DNA of 64,000 bases from Kibdelosporangium banguiense (GTDB lineage Bacteria > Actinomycetota > Actinomycetes > Mycobacteriales > Pseudonocardiaceae): positions 310,001 through 374,000 of the forward strand of contig NZ_JAGINW010000001.1 of assembly GCF_017876405.1 (NCBI RefSeq), written 5' to 3'. Numbering within the stretch: the first letter of the stretch is position 1; each line of letters opens with the position of its first letter. Both the position numbers and the translations under genes were made by a program. Positions 8,534-16,404 of this stretch are shown piece by piece. The notes beneath the pieces were generated by a model that was not told the origin of the DNA, did not search any database, and worked only from the letters and a program-made list of their open reading frames with translations.

Positions 8534-9106
8534 ATGACTTCCCTGCGGACCCTGCTGCTGGTCCTGGTCGCGATGATCGGCGCTGTGATGATCGGCACGG
8601 CTGCCCCGGCGGCGGCACATGTCCGGCTCCTGGCCAGCAACCCGGAAGCAGGCCAGGCCATGGCCACCCCGCCACAGTCGATCCAGCTGACGTTCGACGA
8701 GTCACTGCGCAACCCGCCTGCGATCACAGTGACCGACCCGAACGGCACGCAGTGGGCGATGGGCAAGCCGACGTTGGACCTGAAGACCGTGACCGTCCCC
8801 ACCGACGCCAAGCAAGGTCCCGCAGGCAAGTACACGATCAACTACCGGGTCACCGGCCAGGACAACCACCTGATCGTCGGTGACGTCCAGTTCGACATCA
8901 CCGCGGCGTTTGGCCAGCCTGGTGCCGCGCCCGAGGGAAACGCGGCGCCGCAACAACAGCCGCAGACAGCGGTGAACCACGAGGGGCACGCCCAAGGGTC
9001 CACTCCGGATGGAAGCGGGATTCCCACGTGGGTGGCCATTCTCGGCACGATCGTGGTGCTCGGCAGCGGCGCGGCGTTGATCATCGGGATCCGCCGCAGG
9101 CGATAA
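8534..9106 (+). CDS. Secreted, membrane-anchored CopC-domain protein
   Basis: The 190-residue protein has a signal peptide ending ...TAAPAAA, immediately followed by the mature His that begins CopC domains (HVRLLASNPEAGQAM). The CopC beta-sandwich runs to about residue 125 and includes QLTFDESLRNPPAITVTDPNG and YRVTGQDNHLIVGDVQF. A Gln/His-rich linker and a C-terminal transmembrane helix (WVAILGTIVVLGSGAALIIG) with a basic tail anchor it outside the membrane. The N-terminal His is the classical Cu(II) ligand of CopC. No CopD partner follows, so it may buffer extracellular copper or have another envelope role. ATG at 8534 is chosen for the signal peptide; its ribosome site is weak. Confidence 0.85.
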   Translation: MTSLRTLLLVLVAMIGAVMIGTAAPAAAHVRLLASNPEAGQAMATPPQSIQLTFDESLRNPPAITVTDPNGTQWAMGKPTLDLKTVTVPTDAKQGPAGKYTINYRVTGQDNHLIVGDVQFDITAAFGQPGAAPEGNAAPQQQPQTAVNHEGHAQGSTPDGSGIPTWVAILGTIVVLGSGAALIIGIRRRR

Positions 9107-9200
9107 GCCCGCCTTATGACAGTCGTTGATATGGCGTGCCACACATAGGTACATACACTCGAAGTCCCTGCACAACCCCTGCAACGCAAGGAGATTTCGA

Positions 9201-9743
9201 GTGTCCCTGCGTAAGTTCAGTGCTGCGCTGGTCGCAGCGGCGTCCGTCACGCTCGCCATGACGGCGACCGCCGCGCCGGCGTCAGCAGACACATCCGTCC
9301 TCGCCAGGACGGTGTACTACAGCGCCTCTGCCTACTCCAGCGAGGCGGACCAAGCCGCCCAGATCTGGAGTTCCCGGGCGCCCAATGTCCGGATGGTCCG
9401 TGGCGGCAACGCGACGATCCGGATCTACGGCACCACGGGTGGCGGGTCACGCGCGTACCCGTGCGGGCTCGGCTGCGCCACGATCTACATCGACTCGCGC
9501 GACGTCGCCGCCGGGCATTCGTCCCTGCGGATCGTGGCCCACGAAATCGGGCACGGGCTCGGCCTGCCTGACAACTACAACGGCATCTGCTCGTACCTGA
9601 TGTCCGGAGGCAGCGCCGGAACATCGTGCCGCAACCCGAATCCGAACGCCCAAGAGGCAGCTCGGGTGAACTCCTTGTTCGCTCGCCGTGGCACCGCCAA
9701 TGGCACGGTCGGTTCTGACGTATACGACACCGCAAACCGCTAA
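9201..9743 (+). CDS. Snapalysin-family extracellular zinc metalloprotease
   Basis: The 180-residue precursor has a Sec signal peptide (about residues 1-29, ending APASA). The start of the mature region, TVYYSASAYSSEADQAAQIW, matches the snapalysin (M7) family. The extended zinc motif HEIGHGLGLPD (His114, His118, Asp124) is the HExxHxxGxxD signature. Four Cys residues (YPCGLGC, GICSYLM, TSCRN) can form two disulfides. GTG at 9201 has AAGGAG 7 nt upstream. Streptomyces snapalysin genes usually sit beside a LysR regulator; none is present here. The gene converges with, and overlaps by 4 nt, the flavin monooxygenase gene. Confidence 0.9.
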   Translation: MSLRKFSAALVAAASVTLAMTATAAPASADTSVLARTVYYSASAYSSEADQAAQIWSSRAPNVRMVRGGNATIRIYGTTGGGSRAYPCGLGCATIYIDSRDVAAGHSSLRIVAHEIGHGLGLPDNYNGICSYLMSGGSAGTSCRNPNPNAQEAARVNSLFARRGTANGTVGSDVYDTANR

Positions 9744-10792
9744 GAGCTAACAAGTTCCTTCGAGCTGAGCAGCGCGTGCAGCTCACGCGCGGCCTGTCGG
9801 CCGGCACGGTTTGCGCCCACTGTGCTGGCCGACGGTCCGTATCCGACGAGGTGCAGCCGTGGCTCGGCCACGACTCTCGTGCCGTCCATCACGATCCCGC
9901 CGCCCGGCGCACGCAGTCCCAGCGGCGCAAGGTGATCCAGTGCCGCACGGAACCCGGTCGCCCACAGGATGACGTCCGCTTTCAGTTCTGTCCCGTCCGC
10001 CCAGCGGACGCCGTCCGGCGTGACCTCCTTGAAGATCGGCCGCCAGGGCAAGGCTTCCAGCTCAGCGCGTGCCCCTGGCGGCACCCACAGCCCGGTGGCG
10101 CTGACGACGCTCTCCGGCGGCAGTCCGGCCCGGACGCGACGGTCCACCTTCGCGACGACCTCCCGGCCGATGTTCTCGCTCCACTCGACGTCCCGGATCA
10201 CCGGTGGCCTGCGCGTGACCCAGGTGACGTCGGCGAGGGCCGCCAGCTCCAGCAGGAGTCCCGTCGCCGACGATCCCGCGCCGACAACGATGACACGTCG
10301 GCCGCGTAGCTCCTCGACATCCCGGAAGTCCGCTGTGTGCAGGTGCCTGCCCTGGAAACTGCCCATCCCGGGGTAGTACGGCCAGAACGGCCGCGTCCAC
10401 GTCCCTGTGGCGTTGACGAGCGCACGCGTTGACCAGTCACCGGCATCAGTGGCCACCACGAACCTGTCGCTGGGCCCTTCGCTCACAGAGACAACGTTGA
10501 CCGGCCGTTGGATGTGCAGGCCGTACTGCCGCTCGTATGCGCCGAAGTACTCGGTGACGACCTCGGAGGCGGGCCGATCGGCGTCCTCGTCGATCGGCGG
10601 GAACCCGGGCAGCGGGTAGATCCCGTTGACTTTGCCCAGCCGCAGTGACGGCCAGCGATGACGCCAGGCGCCGCCAGGGCCTTCGGCGGCGTCGAGCAGG
10701 ACGTAGTCGTCCATGCCGTAGTACTGCAGGTAGTACGCACTGGACAGGCCCGCCTGGCCAGCACCGATCACCACCACGTCGGTTTCCCGCAT
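9740..10792 (-). CDS. FAD/NAD(P)-binding flavin monooxygenase-like oxidoreductase
   Basis: The protein of about 350 residues carries an N-terminal FAD-binding Rossmann motif (VVVIGAGQAGLSSAYYL) and a second dinucleotide motif near the middle (VIVVGAGSSATGLLLEL) for NADPH. The WPSLRLGKVNGIYPLPGFP segment and the ILWATGFR motif fit the class B flavin monooxygenase/TrkA-like group. The substrate is unknown. I chose ATG at 10792, which places the FAD motif at the start; a GTG at 10852 would abut the terminator hairpin of the preceding gene. There is no clear ribosome site at either. It converges on the snapalysin gene. Confidence 0.75.
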   Translation of the reverse strand: MRETDVVVIGAGQAGLSSAYYLQYYGMDDYVLLDAAEGPGGAWRHRWPSLRLGKVNGIYPLPGFPPIDEDADRPASEVVTEYFGAYERQYGLHIQRPVNVVSVSEGPSDRFVVATDAGDWSTRALVNATGTWTRPFWPYYPGMGSFQGRHLHTADFRDVEELRGRRVIVVGAGSSATGLLLELAALADVTWVTRRPPVIRDVEWSENIGREVVAKVDRRVRAGLPPESVVSATGLWVPPGARAELEALPWRPIFKEVTPDGVRWADGTELKADVILWATGFRAALDHLAPLGLRAPGGGIVMDGTRVVAEPRLHLVGYGPSASTVGANRAGRQAARELHALLSSKELVSS

Positions 10793-10855
10793 ATCGGGGA
10801 GAACACGTGGTGGGCACGCGGTGATTCCGGCTCGCGGTGAGGGTTGCGTCACGCA

Positions 10856-10902
10856 CCGAACGTGGGTTTCAAGAGCGAGGGCAGCCTGAAAACCACGTTC
10901 GG
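10856..10902 (-). terminator. Hairpin terminator of the DUF4360 gene
   Basis: CCGAACGTGGGTTTCA (10856-10871) pairs with TGAAAACCACGTTCGG (10887-10902), 15 of 16 positions, across a 15-nt loop. It follows the minus-strand DUF4360 gene and precedes the monooxygenase gene on the same strand. Confidence 0.65.
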
Positions 10903-10933
10903 CACGCCATTTGCCGCGAGTCGTTAGTTCAAT

Positions 10934-11575
10934 TTATCGGGGACAGGTCTTCCAGTGGAAATGATAGGTCGTCTTAATGCTTCCGTCGGTCGAGTCCATC
11001 GCCATGAAACTCGTCGTCTTCTTCGGGTCCGAGGTACCCACACCGACCCGCAATTCGGTGTTGATATTGAAATTGCGTAGTTCACCACAGGGGTGGTAAA
11101 CCAGTGCCGAAATATCGGTGGTATCGGTTGTCTGCCAGTTGTCCTCGAGCGGACCATTGAACGGATGGTTCACAAAAGCAGTAGGCGACTGCCCCTGGAA
11201 GTAGTAGTTCGCGCGCTCAAGCCCGTTCGCACCCCGGGCCAGGCTGGCGAAACCGCGGTAATCCGCCTGTGCGATCGCATAGGTGAAGCCTGATGGAACG
11301 TGCACCTTCAGGCTGATCTGGCAGTTCTTACGGAAGTCGGTCGGCTGGGAACCGAGACCGACCTGAGCGAGGAACTCGCTGTAAGTCACGGTGAATGCTT
11401 CGTTGTCCGCCGAGACCGCCACTGCGGCGGAACCCGGCCGGCACCCCGAACCATTGATCGTGGCCACATCGATAATAATCTTGTCAGGTGGCGGTGTGGA
11501 TGGCCAACTGGCAACGGAAACAGGCTGTCCGACGATCGATAAAGCGACACCGACAGCAGCCACCATATGAAGCAT
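10934..11575 (-). CDS. Secreted DUF4360 protein
   Basis: The 213-residue protein has a signal peptide (MLHMVAAVGVALSIVGQPVSVA) followed by PPPDKIIIDVATINGSGCRPG, AVAVSADNEAFTVTYSEFLA and DFRKNCQISLKVHVPSGFTY. These are the standard blocks of DUF4360, a secreted actinobacterial and fungal family of unknown function with paired Cys residues. ATG at 11575 has GGAGG 6 nt upstream. Codon use is noticeably richer in A and T at third positions than in the flanking genes, which could mean recent acquisition or weak selection. No partner gene suggests its role. Confidence 0.85.
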   Translation of the reverse strand: MLHMVAAVGVALSIVGQPVSVASWPSTPPPDKIIIDVATINGSGCRPGSAAVAVSADNEAFTVTYSEFLAQVGLGSQPTDFRKNCQISLKVHVPSGFTYAIAQADYRGFASLARGANGLERANYYFQGQSPTAFVNHPFNGPLEDNWQTTDTTDISALVYHPCGELRNFNINTELRVGVGTSDPKKTTSFMAMDSTDGSIKTTYHFHWKTCPR

Positions 11576-11752
11576 AAGGTACCTCCAAATGCGCCACACA
11601 CGACTCGCGGCGGTGACCAACCGTATCGCGACTATCACAGTTCAAAACCCGCTGAACGGAGTAAGACATCAACCATGATCGCCGGGAAAACTGGGAACGG
11701 ATGATGGGACGGCTGCAGGTATTTGATTATCCTACGAATTTCCGCGACACCC

Positions 11753-12454
11753 TCAGCGGGGCCGGCCCATCCGCACGGTGTCGCGGCCTTCCCGCTTGGC
11801 GACAAGCAGGGCGGCGTCCGCCTCCAGGACGAGGTCCGGCAATGCCGGCTCCATTCCACGGGCTGGGACATAAAGCGCCACGCCTATCGACACGCTCAGT
11901 CCCGTCAGCGTCGTGCGGGTACCCCGATCGACGTCCGGAACACCCACTTGCAGTGCCTTCACGCCGTCCAGAACACGCTCAGCGACGGCCATGGCGCGGT
12001 CACGGTTCGTAGTAGGCAGCAGGACAAGGAACTCGTCACCACCGTGGCCCCCGTACCGGCCGACCACGTCGTTCTCACGACAGCAGTCCCGCAGCACTTC
12101 GGCGACGGCGTGCAGCACCATGTCGCCGGCAACGTGCCCGTAACGGTCGTTGATCTCCTTGAAGTGGTCAAGATCCAGCAGCAGCAAGGCAAGCGGCTGA
12201 CGGCGGTCGTATGCGCGTTGCAAGGTTTCCGGCGCGTACGTGTCCCAGCCCCAACGGTCCAGCAGCCCGGTGAGCCGGTCCACCGCCCAGTACCCGATCG
12301 GCTGACCGCATGTGCCACAACGGGTTCCCTCGATCTGGTCCCGGCTGGAACGGTCCAGACCCGCGGGTTGCAGGCCGCTGTTCTTGCGGCTGGGCAACGG
12401 GATCAGCGGTGCCTTCTCCCCGGACATGCTCCATGCGCTTGGCGCGGTGGTCAT
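11753..12454 (-). CDS. GGDEF-domain protein (probable diguanylate cyclase)
   Basis: The 233-residue protein has about 60 unique N-terminal residues, including a lone CGTCG knuckle, then a GGDEF domain starting DRLTGLLDRWGW. The inhibitory I-site (RENDVVGRY) and catalytic signature are visible, but the signature reads RYGGHGGDEF instead of RYGGDEF, a three-residue insertion in the active-site hairpin. Whether it still makes c-di-GMP is therefore uncertain. Its ATG (12454) overlaps the TGA of the upstream DUF917 gene as ATGA, so it is translationally coupled to the hydantoinase operon. That is an unusual setting for a signalling enzyme. No transmembrane or sensor domain is present. Confidence 0.85.
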   Translation of the reverse strand: MTTAPSAWSMSGEKAPLIPLPSRKNSGLQPAGLDRSSRDQIEGTRCGTCGQPIGYWAVDRLTGLLDRWGWDTYAPETLQRAYDRRQPLALLLLDLDHFKEINDRYGHVAGDMVLHAVAEVLRDCCRENDVVGRYGGHGGDEFLVLLPTTNRDRAMAVAERVLDGVKALQVGVPDVDRGTRTTLTGLSVSIGVALYVPARGMEPALPDLVLEADAALLVAKREGRDTVRMGRPR

Positions 12455-13518
12455 TTCGTACCCCCAGTTATCGGTACGTAGTCGTGGTCGTAGCCAAAGG
12501 CACGCGGTCCGGTCAGCCGCAGTCCCTCCGGAGTCGTCCATCGGCTGTCACATGGGACGCCCAGGACAGCGACCCGGTTCCCGTAACGCATCCCCTCGGT
12601 GGTGACCGGCTCCCCAGTTTCGTTGTCCAGCACGCAGATCAGGTCCGGAGTGCTGGTCACGACCTCGCCGTCGCGTTCGGCGAGCAGGTGTTCGTTCTGA
12701 AACGACAACCGCATCCGCACGCCGCGGTACGCGCCGATGCCCTCGATTCTGGCTTGCCCACGAGCGAAACCGCCGGTGGTGGCCCGATCCACGTCCGTGA
12801 CCTTGCCTGTGATCAGCAGCCGGCCGTCGAGCAGGGCGGCCGCACTGGCGACCGGCTCGTCGGCCAGGCGGACTGTGCGGCCGAGTTTGCGAGCCAGGCT
12901 CAACGTCCCGTCGACAAGGCCGTCCCGCAGTTGCTTGCCTATAAGAACAGTGTCGGCCGTGACGACCGAGCAGCCTGCCTCGGTGCAGACCGCTCGGGCG
13001 AAGCGTTCGGCGTACTGGTTGGTGACCGTGTCGAGCACCATGGTGTTGCCCTTGTCGTCGACGATGACCATGGGCGTGCAGCTCACGCCGATCAGCGTCG
13101 GCAGCACCATGTGCGCCTCCGGGAATGCCCTGCCCATGGCGTCGCCGTCGACCAGTGGCAGTCCTGTCTCGGCAGCCGCGGCGATCGGGATCACCGAGTT
13201 GACGCCGCCGATCTCGATGGGCACCAGGTGTGTCGCCCTGGTGCCCATCACTCGTTCAAGCGCGCGCAGCGCGGTGACCGCCTCGCGGCCGGAGGGGAGT
13301 TTCTCGGTGCCGACAGTCGGGGCGCCCATCGACGAGATCGGCACGACAACCGCGTCCGGCGGGACATCGGCGATGTTCACGACCGGCACCGGGCCGTGCT
13401 TCTCGACCGCCGCCTCGGCCAGCAGCTTTCCCACGTACGGGTCCCCACCGCCGCCGGTCCCGAGAATCGCGGCACCCCGGGCGATATCGTCCACATCGGA
13501 CAACCGGACCTCACGCAT
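12451..13518 (-). CDS. DUF917 protein 1 (S-methylthiohydantoin desulfurase-type domain)
   Basis: The 355-residue cytosolic protein has the N-terminal glycine-rich loop of DUF917 (ILGTGGGGDPYVGK). Further typical blocks are EIGGVNSVIPIAAAA, PLVDGDAMGRAFPE and the C-terminal RYGNRVAVLGVPCD with GPRAFGYDHDYVP. DUF917 proteins nearly always pair with hydantoinase/oxoprolinase ATPases and act as the other half of a cyclic-amide or ureide hydrolase. Here the upstream gene is such an ATPase: ATG at 13518 overlaps its end by 8 nt. It is the fifth gene of the six-gene operon. The real substrate is not known. Confidence 0.85.
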   Translation of the reverse strand: MREVRLSDVDDIARGAAILGTGGGGDPYVGKLLAEAAVEKHGPVPVVNIADVPPDAVVVPISSMGAPTVGTEKLPSGREAVTALRALERVMGTRATHLVPIEIGGVNSVIPIAAAAETGLPLVDGDAMGRAFPEAHMVLPTLIGVSCTPMVIVDDKGNTMVLDTVTNQYAERFARAVCTEAGCSVVTADTVLIGKQLRDGLVDGTLSLARKLGRTVRLADEPVASAAALLDGRLLITGKVTDVDRATTGGFARGQARIEGIGAYRGVRMRLSFQNEHLLAERDGEVVTSTPDLICVLDNETGEPVTTEGMRYGNRVAVLGVPCDSRWTTPEGLRLTGPRAFGYDHDYVPITGGTK

Positions 13519-15085
13519 CGGCCGCCCCCAGCCGAACGACATCCAGCTGGCCGACCGCCTTCACCCGGACCCGCACCGCGCCCCCTGGCACGTAGGCGAG
13601 CGGCACTTCCTCGACCTCGACCACCCGGACAGTGTCCGGGCGGGCGCCTGCCGCTTCGGCCCGCTCGACAGCCTCTTGTTTTACCTCTTCGAGTACCCGT
13701 TCGCGACGGCCTGAACCGATCCGCGCGACCCGGTCCACCTCGCCGCCGACCTCGGCGATCGCCGCGCCGACGGCGTTGGCCACCGCATAGTTCTCCGGCC
13801 GGCGGATGTCGTCCAGACCAGGCAGAACGTCGGGGACGAGCACGCTGCCGCCGCCGACCACGACCACCGGGAGCGGCTCGGACGAGGTGCGCATACGGTC
13901 CACTGCCTCGCCGATCCGCTCCCCCACCGCCGCCAGCACGCCCGCGACCTGGCTCTGGTCGAGATCCACCACCAGCTCCGGGCTGCCCAGATCGATCAGC
14001 CCGGCGGCTACCGCGAGGTCGGTGAGCGTCAGATCGGTCCCGCCGAAAACAAGTGCTCGTTCGGTCAGCTCGTAGCCGACGCTGTCCGGGCCGAACTCGC
14101 TGCCGCGTACGAGACTTCCACCGCCGATGCCCAGCGACAGCAGATCGGGCATCCGGAAGTTCGTGCGTACGAAGCCCAGTTCGGTGACCGCCCCGGCCTC
14201 ACGCGGGAATCCGCCGGTGACAACGCCGATGTCAGCAGTGGTCCCGCCGACGTCGACCACCGCGCAGTCGCCGAGACCGGCCAGGAACGCCGCCCCGCGC
14301 ATGGAGTTCGTCGGACCGGAGGCGAAGGTCGCGACCGGGAACCGGCGGGCGTATTCGAGGTCCATCACGGTGCCGTCGTTCTGGCTGAGCAGCAGCGGAG
14401 CCGTGATCCCCGCGCCGGTGAGCGCCGCGGTGAGCGCGTCAGCGATCTGGGCGGCCAGGTCGGTCAGCGAGGCGTTCAGGACGGTGGCGTTCTCCCGTTC
14501 CAGCAGGCCGATCCGGCCGAACTCGTGCGAGCACGAGATCTGCAGGCCGGGCACCTCCGCTCGCAGGATCTCCGCCGCGCGCAGCTCCATCTCGCTGTTG
14601 ACCGGGGCGAACACCGACGAGATCGCGACCGAGCGCAGGCCCCGCTCGGCGACGTCGGCCGCGACACGTTTGATCTCGTCCGGGTCCATCGCGGCCAGCT
14701 CGGTGCCGTCGTACTCGTAGCCGCCATGCACCAGATAATGCTCTGTGCCAATGGTTTTGCGCAGATCCCACGGCCAGCCGGACAACGGCGGCAGCGCTCC
14801 GGTCGCGGGCAGCGCCAGGCGGACCACGGCGGTGGGCGTCAGGCCCCGGCGCTGGACGATCGCGTTGGTGAAGTGCGTGGTGCCGATCATGACCGCGGTC
14901 AGGTCGCCGATACGTCGCAGCACACCGGAAGCGGCCGCCGCGGCGAGCAGGTCCGTCACCGCCCAGGCGACACCGTCGGTGACATCCGGCGTTGTGGGCG
15001 TTTTCACCGAGGCCAGGAGTTGATTGTCACCGGAAAGCAGGACGGCGTCGGTGTTGGTGCCGCCTACGTCGATACCGATTCGCAC
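13511..15085 (-). CDS. Hydantoinase/oxoprolinase family ATPase 1
   Basis: The 524-residue protein has both halves of HyuA-type enzymes. The N-terminal actin-fold phosphate loop is intact (RIGIDVGGTNTDAVLL), followed by IGTTHFTNAIVQRR. The main domain contains SHEFGRIGLLERENATVLNASL and the glycine-rich GGGSVLVPDVLPG. Family members hydrolyse ATP to open five-membered cyclic amides such as hydantoins or 5-oxoproline. GTG at 15085 has AAAGGAG 5 nt upstream, and the gene overlaps the permease gene by 22 nt. With the following DUF917 protein it probably forms the catalytic pair of this operon. Confidence 0.88.
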   Translation of the reverse strand: MRIGIDVGGTNTDAVLLSGDNQLLASVKTPTTPDVTDGVAWAVTDLLAAAAASGVLRRIGDLTAVMIGTTHFTNAIVQRRGLTPTAVVRLALPATGALPPLSGWPWDLRKTIGTEHYLVHGGYEYDGTELAAMDPDEIKRVAADVAERGLRSVAISSVFAPVNSEMELRAAEILRAEVPGLQISCSHEFGRIGLLERENATVLNASLTDLAAQIADALTAALTGAGITAPLLLSQNDGTVMDLEYARRFPVATFASGPTNSMRGAAFLAGLGDCAVVDVGGTTADIGVVTGGFPREAGAVTELGFVRTNFRMPDLLSLGIGGGSLVRGSEFGPDSVGYELTERALVFGGTDLTLTDLAVAAGLIDLGSPELVVDLDQSQVAGVLAAVGERIGEAVDRMRTSSEPLPVVVVGGGSVLVPDVLPGLDDIRRPENYAVANAVGAAIAEVGGEVDRVARIGSGRRERVLEEVKQEAVERAEAAGARPDTVRVVEVEEVPLAYVPGGAVRVRVKAVGQLDVVRLGAADA

Positions 15086-16404
15086 GCCTGCTCCTTTCCT
15101 TCCTCGACCGGCACGTCGCGAAGGCCCTTGACCAGGCCCAGCTTTCCGGCGATCAGGTACAGGATTCCGGCCAGCAGCAAGGAGTTCAGCGATCCGATGC
15201 CCAGCGCGGCCTTGTCGCTCCACCAGCCGAACACCGCCGAACCCGCCCAGATGACCAGCGTCACCGGCACGATCGTCGGCTCGGTGGCAGGCAGTTCACC
15301 ACGCGTCCGCGACTCGTCCAGCTGTCCCCGCCACTTGCGGACCAGGTAGTACTCCGCGACCAAGATCCCTGCGATCGACGGCAGCGCGACCCCGAGAAGC
15401 ATCAGGAAGTCGGTGAACCGTTCGAGAATGCCCACCGCGGACAACGCGGTTCCGGCGACACCGATCGCCAGCGTGGCCCAGACGCGGTTGACCTTGATCC
15501 CGGTCAGCGTCGCGATCGAGTTCACGATGCCGAGCGAGGAGCTGTACAGGTTCCAGTCGTTGATCTTCACGACCGCGGCGACGAGCGTGATCACGCCGAC
15601 CACTCCGACAGTGGTGGTCAGGATCGAGACGGCGTCCGCGCCTTTGACCGCGTAGGCGAGCAGGACACCGATCAGGCCCATCACATACTGCCCCAACGTG
15701 ATCGAGACGACGCTCTGCTTGATCACGTCCCGTGCCGAGCGGTTGAACCTGGTCATGTCGGGCATGATCACGGCGCCGGCCATGTAGGAGCCGGCCACGA
15801 GCGTCGCCCCGGCCGCGATCGTCATCGGCTCGCCGAGCGGGCCGGACGAGAACAGCTCACCCAGGTCGACCTTGGCGAACTCCGTGATCACCGAGTAGGC
15901 GATGACGATCTGGAAAGCAGGCACCGCGACGAACGCGATCCACCGCATGGACCGGAATCCGTACATCACCAGCACGGTGATCGCGCACCCGGTCAGCACC
16001 GACCACAGCCACGTCGGCAGTTGCGGCACCAGCGAGTTCATCCCCAGCGCGAACACGCCGTTCTGGATGCCGAACCAGCCGATCAGGCTGATCGAGATGA
16101 TCAGGCCGAGCAGCGCCGAGCCGTAACGGCCGAAACCGGCCCAGCGCGCCAAGACCGAAGTGGACAGTCCTTCCCGGACTCCTGCGATCCCCACGAACAC
16201 CGCCACCAGCTCAAGCACCACCGAGCCGAGCGTCAGGGCCCAGAACGCGCCCCAGAACGACAGCCCGAGGCCCAGCGCCACCCCGGTGGAGAACGTGATC
16301 AGGTCCGAGAGCTGGCCGAACTGCTGTAACGCCACCGACCACCAGCCGTAGCGGGCTTCGGCCGGAACCCGGCGCAGGGCGTAGTCGTCGGCTTGGGGAG
16401 TCAC
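15064..16404 (-). CDS. NCS1-family cytosine/purine/hydantoin permease
   Basis: The 446-residue integral membrane protein shows about twelve hydrophobic segments. N-terminal RYGWWSVALQQFGQLSDLITFSTG and the conserved AVIMPDMTRFNRSARD and VVKINDWNLYSSSLG stretches fit CodB-like NCS1 symporters. Such carriers import nucleobases, allantoin or hydantoins with H+ or Na+. It lies between the two hydantoinase genes and overlaps both (GTGA overlap upstream, 22 nt downstream), so it most likely brings in the operon's substrate. The exact ligand cannot be read from the sequence. Confidence 0.9.
   Translation of the reverse strand: MTPQADDYALRRVPAEARYGWWSVALQQFGQLSDLITFSTGVALGLGLSFWGAFWALTLGSVVLELVAVFVGIAGVREGLSTSVLARWAGFGRYGSALLGLIISISLIGWFGIQNGVFALGMNSLVPQLPTWLWSVLTGCAITVLVMYGFRSMRWIAFVAVPAFQIVIAYSVITEFAKVDLGELFSSGPLGEPMTIAAGATLVAGSYMAGAVIMPDMTRFNRSARDVIKQSVVSITLGQYVMGLIGVLLAYAVKGADAVSILTTTVGVVGVITLVAAVVKINDWNLYSSSLGIVNSIATLTGIKVNRVWATLAIGVAGTALSAVGILERFTDFLMLLGVALPSIAGILVAEYYLVRKWRGQLDESRTRGELPATEPTIVPVTLVIWAGSAVFGWWSDKAALGIGSLNSLLLAGILYLIAGKLGLVKGLRDVPVEEGKEQACESVST

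Noticed and set aside
14525..16329. Long plus-strand frames opposite the hydantoinase and permease genes
   Set aside because: His/Arg/Gln-rich composition typical of antisense frames; the minus strand holds clear family proteins with overlapping starts and stops.
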